Origin: Romanomermis culicivorax
Taxonomy: Eukaryota; Nematoda; Enoplea; Mermithida; Mermithidae
Assembly: GCA_963922205.1 (NCBI GenBank)
Contig: CAWUHX010000096.1
Location: forward strand, 186,001 to 250,000
Direction: 5' to 3'
Length of the DNA: 64,000 nt
The position numbers and the translations under genes were made by a program. Shown piece by piece: positions 23,601 to 33,690 of the stretch (the stretch's first letter is position 1; each line of letters opens with the position of its first letter). A model generated the notes under the pieces. That model did no database searches, was not told the origin of the DNA, and saw only the letters and a list, made by a program, of their open reading frames with translations.

Positions 23601-24027
23601 CATACATGTAACCGAGCCCCGAAGTCTGGGGGGAGGGTCGGCCACTTTTTTTGGGCCGGAGGTCAGTAATTCCCAAAATTTTGGGGGGAGGGGTCTCTGA
23701 AGGGAAAAAGATCGATTTTTTCCACGAAAAAATTCCGAAAAAAACGGTTTAAAAAATAGTCATTTCTCTCTAAAAATGATAAAAAATGTATTCATGGCGC
23801 GAAGTGCCGAGAAAATTGACGTTTTTGACCATTTTTTGTTTAAAAAATTGACATTTTTCAGTATTTTTCCGACCATAAGTATAGGGGTCCCTAGGACTAC
23901 CATATGGCTAGCCATAGGATTGGAAAATCGTGGGGGGTCGCCCAATGGCTAGCCATATGGTCGACGATTTCTGGGGGGAGGTTCCCATAGCACTTACCCC
24001 CCCCCCCCCCCAATTACATGTATGCCT
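23601..24027. mobile_element. MITE family C, copy 3
   Basis: It starts CATACATGTAACCGAGCCCC and ends CAATTACATGTATG, an inverted CATACATGTAA terminus. The interior has GGCTAGCCATATGG palindromes. It is intergenic. Confidence 0.7.
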
Positions 24028-24431
24028 CATACCCCTCCTCATGGGGCGCTCTGCCTGAGACACAGACCACCCCCTTGCTCAAAAAAAAATCGTTAAAAAC
24101 CCCCTAAACTTTTTTCAAGACAGCTTTTTTGATGATTTTCAAGTATATTTCGTATCAAAAAAAACTTGCAAAAACTTTTTTTGGTTTTTTGTTCGCCACC
24201 CCCCTACCCCTAGATAAAAAGTCCAAGGACCCTCCCCCTGGAAAATTTCTTGGGTGCATGTCTGCTGTAAATGCGAGTGACCCCCCAACTTAGTCGAACC
24301 CTATATTCAAGCGTCGGGACCCCCCCAAAACTCGGAAAATTTTCAAAGAACGTAGCTTTTTGACCTTTTTAGGAACATTCTCAAAAATTTTGGAAATTTC
24401 TGTACCCCTACCCCAAAAATTTTGATGTGGA

Positions 24432-25420
24432 CCATACATGTAATATGGGGGGGCGTGCTATGGGAACCCCCCAGAAATCGTCGACCATATGGCTAGCCAT
24501 TGGGCGACCGCCCCCCCCAGGATTTTCCAATTCTATGGCTCAATTCGACCCCCATATTTGGTCGGAAAAGTACTGGAAAATGTCGATTTTTGAACAAAAA
24601 TGGTAAAAAATGTGAATTTTTTGAGCGCTTCGCGCAATGTACACATTTTTCGATCTTATTAGAAGAAAATTACTATTTTTCGGACTTTTTTTATGAAAAA
24701 AATCGATTTTTTCCTTAAGAGACCCCCTCCCCCAAAACATTTCAGAATTACTGACCCCCGGCCCAAAAAAAAGTCGCCCGGCCCCCCAGACCTCTTCACT
24801 CGGTGGGGTCTATTAAACGTATGGACGTTTATTCAATGGTTTTTAAGGCGAATTCCGAATTTGAAACCAAATTTTTTCCCCGCAATCTGAAATTCTGAAG
24901 TTAACAGGTTTTTCATTTTGGTCGAAAATTTTAGAATTTTTTCATCAAGAATCTCGTAAGAAAAATCAGAGATTTAAGCATATACATGTAATTGCAGGGG
25001 TAGTGCTATATGAACCCCTTCCACCCAGAAATCGTCGACCATATGGATACTCATTGGGCGACCGCTCAAGATTTGCCAATCCTATGTTTAGACATACTAT
25101 GGTATTCATAGGATTCCCTATACTCTTCGATGGAAAATACTGGAAAATATCAATTTTTTGTTGAAATAAGTTAATTTTTCAACAAAAAATAGTCAAAAAT
25201 GCTAATTTTCTGCCATAAATACATGTTTTTACAGTTTTTTAGACAAAAATTAAAATTTTTTGGACCATATTTCGATGTTTTCCGGTGAAAAATTTGAATT
25301 TTTTTCCGTTCAGGGACCCTTACTCTTAAATTTTGGGAATCAGTGACCCGGCTCCAAAAAAAAATTCGCTCCACCACCACCCTCCCGCTCCCAGACATCA
25401 GGGCTCCGTTACAAGTATCG
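24432..25420. mobile_element. MITE family C, two further copies, near the left end of duplicated segment A
   Basis: The first (24432-24805) starts CATACATGTAATATGGGGGG and is truncated at CCCCCAGACCTC. Its duplicate at 30068-30135 keeps the missing end, CGGGGCTTCGTTACATGTATG. The second (24985-25420) starts ATACATGTAATTGCAGGGG and ends GGGCTCCGTTACAAGTAT; it has a near-identical partner at 30336-30768. Confidence 0.6.
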
Positions 25421-25845
25421 AGTTTAGAATTCTTTTTTGGGAAGAAAATTCAGAATTTTTCATACCCTTCGGATTTAGCAATACAATTTAAATCTGCGAC
25501 TCAAATTCTAATTTTTGAATAAATTTTAGATTTTTCCGATAAATCCTGAATTGCGAATTTTGCTGAAAAGGTCTTATAATATTATGTTGTCCACTCAAAA
25601 GTAAATTTAGAATTTCATGTTTCAAGTTTGGATATAAATAAAATTTTTGTCCAAGATTTTTAGAGGTTTTTGCAAACTTCTACAAATTTCGAAATTCTGT
25701 TTTATGATAATATTTTAAAATTTTAAAATTTTTCCGAAAATTTTATAAAATTTCTTATAAAAATTTAGATTTTTTTGCGAATTCGAATTTTTCTTTAAAT
25801 CTTATACCGTTTTTTTTCTAGAATTTAATCAATAGTTCTAAAAAA

Positions 25846-26567
25846 ATGCCGCATCCAGCTAAACCTACGAAATTTACGCGCACAATGTGGGAAAGAATCC
25901 GCGAAGGTGTCGAATCGACGCGCGAAAATCGATCAACGAAATTGGCCGATCAATTGACGTTACAAAAATTTAAAAAAGTGTCTTTCAAATTCGATCCGTT
26001 CGTACCGTCAACTAGTTGCAGGTAATTTTTTGAATTTTTTCTGAAAATTTTACGTATTTTTTTCTTCTTTTTTAGAGAATTCATGTGTTTGGCTCATCAA
26101 ATGAAAATTCGACAAAACGAATCCGGATTGTCGCCTCAAACCTGAAGTTGTCAATGATCGAAGCGAACCGATTATTGAAGCAGATTTCAGTAAAATTTTT
26201 TTAAATTTCTAATTTAAAAATGATGACTTTTTAAAATTTAAATTAATTTTTCAACCATCATTTTAATATGAATATTGATAATTTAATATTTGATTAATTT
26301 TATTTAATATTTAATTAATTTTATTTCATATTTAATTAACTTCATTTAATTAATTTTATTTAATATTCAATTAATTTTATTCAATAAATTATACTTTTTA
26401 TGTAACATTTAAATAATATTTATATCTTTATTCTATCAATTTTTCTATCTTTTATTTCAGAAGATGGTCGAAAATTGAAACTTTTTACCTCGAATTTAAA
26501 TTTGGTCGACATTTTGACAACGTGGCAAAAATACAGTTCGGAGGGAAATGTTGTCAAACAAGCTTAA
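25846..26567 (+). pseudogene. mrpl53: Mitochondrial ribosomal protein mL53, copy A, frameshifted
   Basis: Exons 25846-26021, 26076-26189 and 26461-26567 correspond to copy B, with the same splice sites and start codon. Exon 2 has one extra A (CGACAAAACG here, CGACAAACG in copy B, near 26121). This makes it 114 instead of 113 nt and shifts the frame to a stop soon after KIRQ. The encoded mL53 would be truncated and lose the conserved second half. Either this copy is a pseudogene or the extra base is a homopolymer sequencing error. A poly(A) signal AATAAA lies at 26597-26602. Confidence 0.8.
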
Positions 26568-28290
26568 ATTGTTGTTTGTTTATTTAGAAAATATAGAATA
26601 AAAATGTTTTCGTTGTTGTTTTATGTTTTTTTAACTGCAATTTTTGAAAAATTTCTTGAAAATTTTACACCTTTTCATATTTTCTTGAAGAATGTTTCGA
26701 ATTATTGCACTTTTCAGACAAATTACCTAGATTTTATTCTTTTTAAATGATGCTTTTTGACAAAATCTTGAAGTATTTCGCGATTTTTTTTGGGTTATTT
26801 TTAATTTCTTAAAAAATGTTCCAAAAATTAGTAGTTTTTTTTAAATTTTTCATCATAGTAGTATATACTTGCTATTTCTCCGCAAAAATCAACCTAAATA
26901 TGAACGAATTTCTAATATTTTTTTCCAGTTTTTGCAAAAAAATTAATTATTGAAGATTTTGCGTCTTTTTTGTAGATATATTCATCATTTTTAGTGAAGT
27001 CTGAACTTTTTTTGTATTTTTATCAAATACGTGAGTTAATCTTTATGAATTTACTCAAACGCTCGATAAAAATTTTTTTCCACTCCAATTTTTGAGAAAA
27101 AAATTTTAAAGAATTTTACAGTTTTTCATCAATTTTTTAAATTCTGCCCTTTTTAAACAGATTTGTTAGAAGTGCATTGAATTTTACGATTTTCGTTGAT
27201 TTTTAAGTTTTTAATGCTGCTTTTGAATAAAATTTCTATAAATTGCCTAGCTACTTAGCTTAGGCTTAAGTATAAAATTTGATTTTTTAATCTAATTTTT
27301 TAGAATTAATTTTCTAATTTAATTTTTTACTCCATTTTTTTCAATATTTTTTGACAATTTTGCTTAGGCTTAGGCAATGTTTTTTGAAATTTTTTTTCTC
27401 GATCACAAGCAATGTTTTTTTCTTTTAAAATTCTGATAAATTTGAAGGAGTTCCGAACATTTTTGTTCATTCTTTCTGTTTTCACAATTTTTTCTTGTCG
27501 TTGAGTTCACCTTTTTTTAACGAAATTCGCTTGAATTTAGAGATTTCGCTTTTTGGTAAATTTTCATTATTTTCGAGTTTTTTCTCATTTTTCGACATAT
27601 TCGGAAGATTTAACTGAATTTTGAACGTTTTTTTTGCAATTTTCTATTGATGATTTTTGACAATTTTATGATAATTATACATTTAAATTAAATTAATTAT
27701 TATTATTAAATTAATAATTTATATTGAATAATTGCAAAAAATTAAATAAATATTGAATAACTAAAAAATCACATTAAAATTAAATAAATCAAAAAAATAA
27801 AATAATTTAATAAATCATAAAAAAACTAAATAAATAAAAAGACTAAACAAATAAAAAAATTAAATAAATGAGATTTAATAAATAAAAAATGAATAGATAA
27901 AAAAATTGAGTTAATTTAATTGAATAAAACTTGATTAAAATGACAATTTAAAAAAAAATTCCGCTCCTCCAGGATTCGAACCATGGTCTGCATTATCAAG
28001 GATTCATTTTCTTTTTTCTCCTACTCATCGCTCAGCAGAAACCAGATTTTTTTCGTAAAAGGACGATAGATAAGCAAAAAAGAAGACGTCATATGATAAA
28101 TGGGTTCCTTACAAAACCGGTTTCGGCTGGGCAGACGAAAGTTTTAGTAATATATAAACTTTTTGCCATATGTTATGTTGTTAAATTTATAGTTCATTAT
28201 TTATCTTTGTGGTAATTGTTTTTTTTCTACATGTTTTTCTTGTTTATAGATATGACGAACGACTAAGCGATTAAAAAACCACGCCCTTTG
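26568..28290. other. AT-rich spacer between mL53 copy A and PiT copy A
   Basis: It contains the mL53 poly(A) signal, long AT-rich sequence with AATTAAAT-type runs near 27680-27960, a tRNA-like remnant near 27960-28050, and the presumed 5' untranslated region of PiT. I see no other gene. Confidence 0.55.
27960..28052 (-). repeat. tRNA-like (SINE or pseudo-tRNA) remnant
   Basis: The minus strand has a B-box, GGTTCGAATCC, followed by TGGAGGAGCGGA and a T-run like a Pol III terminator. No matching 5' acceptor strand is found, so it is not a functional tRNA. A near-identical copy lies at 33212-33300 because the region is duplicated. Confidence 0.4.
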
Positions 28291-29049
28291 ATGGACAATT
28301 TTACAACAAACCACGCCCTTTTCGTGGACAACTTTACAACAAACCACGCCCCTTTCGTGGACAACTTTACAACAAATCACGCCTTTTTCGTGGACCACTT
28401 TACAACAAACCACGCCCCTTTCGTGGACAACTTTACAACAAACTCCGCCAACTTTGCGGACAATTTTACACCCATTTTTAATACCACCTTTCCGATTGGT
28501 TCAACTTTACACCAAAATTTCTTATGGATATTCTTGATCATCGGGTTTTTAATTTCGTTCGTTTTATCATTCGCAATCGGCGCCAACGATACGGCCAATT
28601 CGTTCGGCACGAGCGTCGGTTCCAAAGTTTTAAATCTACGACAAGCTTACATTTTGGCCACCATTTTCGAAACGCTGGGCGCCATTTTGTTAGGTTGGTG
28701 TAAAGTTACTTTACACTGGTGTACTGTAAATGTAAAGTACACATTTTAGGCTATAAGGTAACCGATACCATGAGGCAGGGTGTCGTCGATCTGCGAGTTT
28801 ACAACGGTGATGATAAACAATTGATTTTTGGTCAAATCGCTTCATTGACAGGTGAGTATAGTTTACTGTAGATTTTACAACAACTTGACAATCGTGAAGC
28901 ATTTTTAGGTTGCGGGGCGTGGCTACTTTTGGCCACTTTTTTAAAATTGCCAGTTTCGACCACGCACGCTATCGTTGGGTCGACAGTCGGCTACTCTTTG
29001 GTGCTCAAAGGCCTGAAAGGCATCCGATGGAGTGTCATAGGGCATATTG
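28291..29049 (+). CDS. SLC20A: PiT sodium-phosphate symporter, copy A, first three exons only
   Basis: Exons 28291-28693, 28750-28851 and 28909-29049 match exons 1-3 of the complete gene at 33541. Exon 1 encodes an N-terminal run of 11-residue repeats ([11 protein letters not shown] type, six including the last ADNF unit), then the first membrane helix and the PiT signature [15 protein letters not shown]. Exon 3 ends in [11 protein letters not shown]. The gene is cut 240 bases later by the gap at 29290, inside an intron. No later exons for this copy are in the window, so it is either a partial duplicate or a haplotype fragment. It has one more 33-bp repeat than copy B and FETLGA where copy B has FESLGA. 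Confidence 0.85.
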
Positions 29050-29289
29050 GTAGGTAGTTATACAGGCCCGTACAGGAGGTATGCAAAAGGTACACTGTAC
29101 AAAACATATACTTCAAAGTTTGCCGCTTTAAGTGTGTGGAGCAATACAGGAGGTGTAGAAAGTATAGTCAATGGTGTAATATGATCCAAATTTTTCAAGC
29201 GTGCTCGGTGATACAGGAGGTATAGAAAGTACGCCCGAAGCTTCAACGTGTAAAATTCTACTTCCATGCAAAAAGTATGCTTAAAGTTT

Positions 29290-29389
29290 NNNNNNNNNNN
29301 NNNNNNNNNNNNNNNNNNNNNNNNNNNNNNNNNNNNNNNNNNNNNNNNNNNNNNNNNNNNNNNNNNNNNNNNNNNNNNNNNNNNNNNNN
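29290..29389. other. Assembly gap of exactly 100 N
   Basis: The fixed 100-base size is the convention for a gap of unknown length. It falls inside the left arm of a foldback repeat on the left side and abuts adapter sequence on the right. Confidence 0.99.
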
Positions 29390-29413
29390 AGCAGTGGTAT
29401 CAACGCAGAGTAC
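29390..29413 (+). other. SMART cDNA adapter sequence left in the assembly
   Basis: The 24 bases right after the gap begin AGCAGTGGTATCAACGCAGA and match the commonly used SMART template-switching/PCR primer, minus its first A. This is a laboratory oligonucleotide, not genomic sequence. The join here is therefore artificial. Confidence 0.93.
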
Positions 29414-29915
29414 TAAGCCAAAGGTAGAGAAGTTTCTTTCCGAAGATGCGGTAGAGACAACGAGCGAAAAAACCTCAATTAATTTTTTATACATGTAATA
29501 CATTGAAACAAATAACATGTTATCTATGTGTACCTTCAGAGCGATTCGTTGCACCAGCGGCCAGTCAGCTCCATCTGTGAGCCAATACTCAAGGACAGAC
29601 TTTTTCTTTTTGACGAGCATCTGGTCTGGTAGCGAAATGAGTTATTTTGTTTTTGTAATTTTGCCTCAATCATGTATTGCGTCAATTCTTGATACACAGC
29701 ACTTTTTTGGTCAGCTAGTTCTGGATTTGCCACAGGGAAATTAACGATGAAATCCTCAATCTCGTTCTGGATTTGCCACAGGGAAATTAACGATGAAATC
29801 CTCAAATTAACGATGAAATCCTCATTTTAAAAGAATTAAGAAAAACCCAAAAACCCAAATTTTGTCAAAAAAATGCACCCAGAAAAACCCAAAAACCCAG
29901 GTCTTGCCAACCCTG
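29414..29915 (-). pseudogene. hAT transposase C-terminal fragment with one element end
   Basis: The minus strand encodes, in two frames, EDFIVNFPVANPELADQ and then EYWLTDGADWPLVQRIALK. A GT-AG intron of about 68 bases (near 29538-29471) follows, and then VFSLVVSTASSERNFSTFG. The last block is the signature of the hAT C-terminal dimerisation domain. The fragment needs a frameshift, carries a tandem duplication (near 29710-29825), and ends abruptly at the adapter. At 29900-29915 the sequence TTGCCAACCCTG matches the terminus of the hAT-like element at 14992, so this may be a relic of its autonomous partner. Confidence 0.7.
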
Positions 29916-31189
29916 CTTACAATACATCACAATTCCCAAATTAAATTATATTTATACATACTTTTCGTCGAACATAGAATTTAGTCACTAATCCAAGCAC
30001 ACATAAACTAACTTAAAATTAGTCGTCTTTACTGCAAAAAGGATTTCCTTTTTTATTCAGTAAATTCTGATCTGACCCCCGGCCCAAAAAAAGTCGCCCG
30101 GCCCCCCAGACCTCGGGGCTTCGTTACATGTATGATGTGAACCCCTCTTCACTCGGTGGGATCTATTAAACGTATGGACGTTTATTCAATGGTTTTTTAG
30201 GCGAATTCCGAATTTGAAACCAAATTTTTTCCCCGCAATCTGAAATTCTGAAGTTAACAGGTTTTTCATTTTGGTCGAAAATTTTAGAATTTTTTCATCA
30301 AGAATCTCGTAAGAAAAATCAGAGATTTAAGCATATAACATGTAATTGCAGGGTAGTGCTATAGGAACCCCTTCCCCCCAGAAATCGTCGATCATATAGA
30401 TACTCATTGGGCGACCGCTCAAGATTTTCCAATCCTATATTTAGACATACTATGGTATTCATAGGATTCCCTATACTCTTCGATGGAAAATACTGGAGAA
30501 TGTCCATTTTTTGTTGAAATAAGTTAATTTTTCAACAAAAAATAGTCAAAAATGCTAATTTTCTGCCATAAATACATGTTTTACAGTTTTTTAGACAAAA
30601 ATTACAATTTTTTGGACCATATTTTGATGTTTTCCGGTGAAAAATTTGAATTTTTTTCCGTTCAGGACCCTTACTCTTAAATTTTGGGAATCTGTGACCC
30701 CGGCTCTAAAAAAATTGGCTCCGCCACCACCCTCCCGCTCCCAGACATCAGGGCCCCGTTACAAGTATCGAGTTTAGAATTCTCATTTAGAAAGAAAATT
30801 CAGAATTTTTCATACCCTTCGGATTTAGCAATACAATTTAAATCTGCGACTCAAATTCTAATTTTTGAATAAATTTTAGATTTTTCCGATAAATCCTGAA
30901 TTGCGAATTTGCTGAAAAGGTCTTATAATATTATGTTGTCCACTCAAAAGTAAATTTAGAATTTCGTGTTTCAAGTTTGGATATAAATAAAATTTTTGTC
31001 CAAGATTTTCAGAGGTTTTTGCAAACTTTTACAAATCTCGAAATTCTGTTTTAATATTTTAAAATTTTAAAATTTTTCCGAAAATTTTATAAAATTTCTT
31101 ATAAAAATTAAGATTTTTTTTGCGAATTCGAATTTTTCTTTAAATTTTATACCGTTTTTTTCTAGAATTTAATCAATAATTCTAAAAAA
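29916..31189. repeat. Start of duplicated segment B (MITE and element D sequence)
   Basis: Bases 29916-30067 repeat 22640-22790, then the sequence jumps to a match with 24744 onward. This copy therefore lacks the equivalent of 22791-24743. The remainder parallels segment A through a family C MITE (30336-30768). There is no gene before mL53. Confidence 0.7.
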
Positions 31190-31918
31190 ATGCCGCATCC
31201 AGCTAAACCTACGAAATTTACGCGCACAATGTGGGAAAGAATCCGCGAAGGTGTCGAATCGACGCGCGAAAATCGATCAACGAAGTTGGCCGATCAATTG
31301 ACGTTACAAAAATTTAAAAAAGTGTCTTTCAAATTCGATCCGTTCGTACCGTCGACTAGTTGCAGGTGATTTTTTGAATTTTTTTTTGAAAATTTTACGT
31401 GTATTTTTTCTTTTTTGAAGAGAATTTATGTGTTTGGCTCATCAAATGAAAATTCGACAAACGAATCCGGATTGTCGCCTCAAACCTGAAGTTGTCAATG
31501 ATCGAAGCGAACCGATTATTGAAGCAGATTTCAGTAAAATTTTTTTAAATTTCAAATTTAAAAATAAAGACTTTTTAAAATTTAAATTAATTTTTCAACC
31601 ATCATTTTAATATGAATATTGATAATTTAATATTTGATTAATTTTATTTAATATTTAATATTTAATTAATTTTATTTCATATTTAATTAACTTCATTTAA
31701 TTAATTTTATTTAATATTCAATTAATTTTATTCAATAAATTATACTTTATATGTAACATTTAAATAATATTTATATCTTTATTCTATCAATTTTTCTATC
31801 TTTTATTTTAGAAGATGGTCGAAAATTGAAACTTTTTACCTCGAATTTAAATTTGGTCGACATTTTGACAACGTGGCAAAAATACAGTTCGGAGGGAAAT
31901 GTTGTCAAACAAGCTTAA
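31190..31918 (+). CDS. mrpl53: Mitochondrial large-subunit ribosomal protein mL53, copy B, intact
   Basis: Exons 31190-31365, 31421-31533 and 31812-31918 join in frame to a 131-residue protein. The match to mL53 is by layout and blocks: KKVSFKFDPFVPSTSCREF, then RQTNPDCRLKPEVV, DRSEPIIEADFKDGRKLKL and DILTTWQKYSSE. The human protein has the same PF...STR.F, TN..C, SEP.VD..F.DG order over about 112 residues. mL53 is a thioredoxin-fold protein of the mitochondrial large ribosomal subunit. The basic N-terminus (HPAKPTKFTRTMWERIREG) could serve as a targeting sequence. A poly(A) signal AATAAA follows at 31948-31953. The start is the first ATG, after a run of A. Confidence 0.82.
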
Positions 31919-33540
31919 ATTGTTGTTTGTTTATTTAGAAAATATAGAATAAAAATGTTTTCGTTGTTGTTTTATGTTTTTTAACTGCAATTTTTGAAAA
32001 AATTTTGAAAATTTTACACCTTTTCATATTTTCTTGAAGAATGTTTCGAATTATTGCACTTTTCAGACAAATTGCCTAGATTTTATTCTTTTTAATGATG
32101 CTTTTTGACAAAATCTTGGAGTATTTGGCGATTTTTTTGGGTTATTTTTAATTTCTTAAAAAATGTTCCAAAAATTAGTAGTTTTTTTAATTTTTCATCA
32201 TAGTAGTATATACTTGCTATTTCTCCCAAAAATCAACCTAAATATGAACGAATTTCTAATATTTTTTTCCAGTTTTCGCAAAAAAATTAATTATTGAAGA
32301 TTTTGCTTCTTTTTGTAGATATTCATCATTTTTAGTGAAGTTTGAACTTTTTTTGTATTTTTATCAAATACGTGAGTTAATCTTTATGAATTTACTCAAA
32401 CACTCGATAAAAATTTTTTTCCACTCCAATTTTTGAGAAAAAAATTTTAAAGAATTTTACAGTTTTTCATCAATTTTTTAAATTCTGCCCTTTTTAAACA
32501 GATTTGTTAGAAGTGCATTGAATTTTACGATTTTCGTTGATTTTTAAGTTTTTAATGTTGCTTTGGAATAAAATTTCTATAAATCGCCTAGCTACTTAGC
32601 TTAGGCTTAAGTATAAAATTTGATTTTTTAATCTAATTTTTTAGAATTAATTTTCTAATTTAATTTTCTACTCCATTTTTTTCAATATTTTTCGACAAAT
32701 TTGCTCAGGCTTAGGCAATGTTTTTTGAAGTTATATTTTTTTCTCGATCACAAGCAATGTTTTTTTCTTTTAAAATTTTGATAAATTTGAAGGAATTTCG
32801 AACATTTTTGTTCATTCTTTCTGTTTTCACAATTTTTTGTTGTCGTTGAGTTCACCTTTTTTTAACAAAATTCGCTTGAAATTAGAGATTTCGCTTTTTG
32901 GTAAAATTTCATTATTTTCGAGTTTTTTCTCATTTTTCGACATATTCGGAAGATTTAACTGAATTTTGAACGTTTTTTTTTTGCAATTTTCTATTGATGA
33001 TTTTTGACAAATTTATGATAATTATACATTTAAATTAAATTATTATTATTATTAAATTAATAATTTAAATTGAATAATTGCAAAAAATTAAATAAATATT
33101 GAATAACTAAAAAATCACATTAAAATTAAATAAATCAAAAAAATAAAATAATTTAATAAATCATAAAAAAACTATAAAACTTGATTAAAATCACAATTTT
33201 AAAAAAAAAATCCGCTCCTCCAGGATTCGAACCATGGTCTGCATTATCAACTATTCATTTTCTTTTTTCTCCTACTCATCGCTCAGCAGAAACCAGATTT
33301 TTTCGTAAAAGGACGATAGATAAGCAAAAAAGAAAACGTCATATGATAAATGGGTTCCTTACAAAACCGGTTTCGGCTGGGCAGACGAAATTTTTAGTAA
33401 TATATAAACTTTTTGCCATATGTTATGTTGTTAAATTTATAGTTCATTATTTATCTTTGTGGTAATTGTTTTTTTTCTACATGTTTTTCTTGTTTATAGA
33501 TATGACGAACGACTAAGCGATTAAAAAACCACGCCCTTTG
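31919..33540. other. AT-rich spacer between mL53 copy B and PiT copy B
   Basis: It parallels 26568-28290 with scattered substitutions and small indels; for example, a ~40-bp AT-rich stretch near 27880 is missing here. It carries the second tRNA-like remnant near 33212 and the PiT upstream region. I see no other gene. Confidence 0.55.
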
Positions 33541-33690
33541 ATGGACAACTTTACAACAAACCACGCCCTTTTCGTGGACAACTTTACAACAAACCACGCC
33601 CCTTTCGTGGACCACTTTACAACAAACCACGCCCCTTTCGTGGACAACTCTACAACAAACCCCGCCAACTTTGCGGACAATTTTACACCC
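33532..33690 (+). repeat. 33-bp coding minisatellite in PiT exon 1 (copy B)
   Basis: The unit GTGGACAACTTTACAACAAA plus CCACGCCCCTTTC encodes [11 protein letters not shown]. The first unit overlaps the start codon (the ATG replaces the GTG). Copy A (28282-28470) has one more unit than copy B. Confidence 0.85.

Larger units (their letters stand above)
21585..25845. other. Gene-free, repeat-filled spacer between TCF25 and mL53 copy A
   Basis: I find no convincing gene in this stretch. It consists of MITE families B and C, a piece of element D (22640-22800), poly-C/poly-G runs and AT-rich unique sequence. Listed open frames here are low-complexity products of the MITEs. Confidence 0.6.

Noticed and set aside
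27960-28052. Functional tRNA gene on the minus strand
   Set aside because: The T-loop is good but no 5' acceptor strand pairs with GGAGCGG and the D-arm is not recognisable.
29258-29620. A 120-residue frame running through the gap
   Set aside because: It includes the N run and the adapter; only the hAT part is biological.
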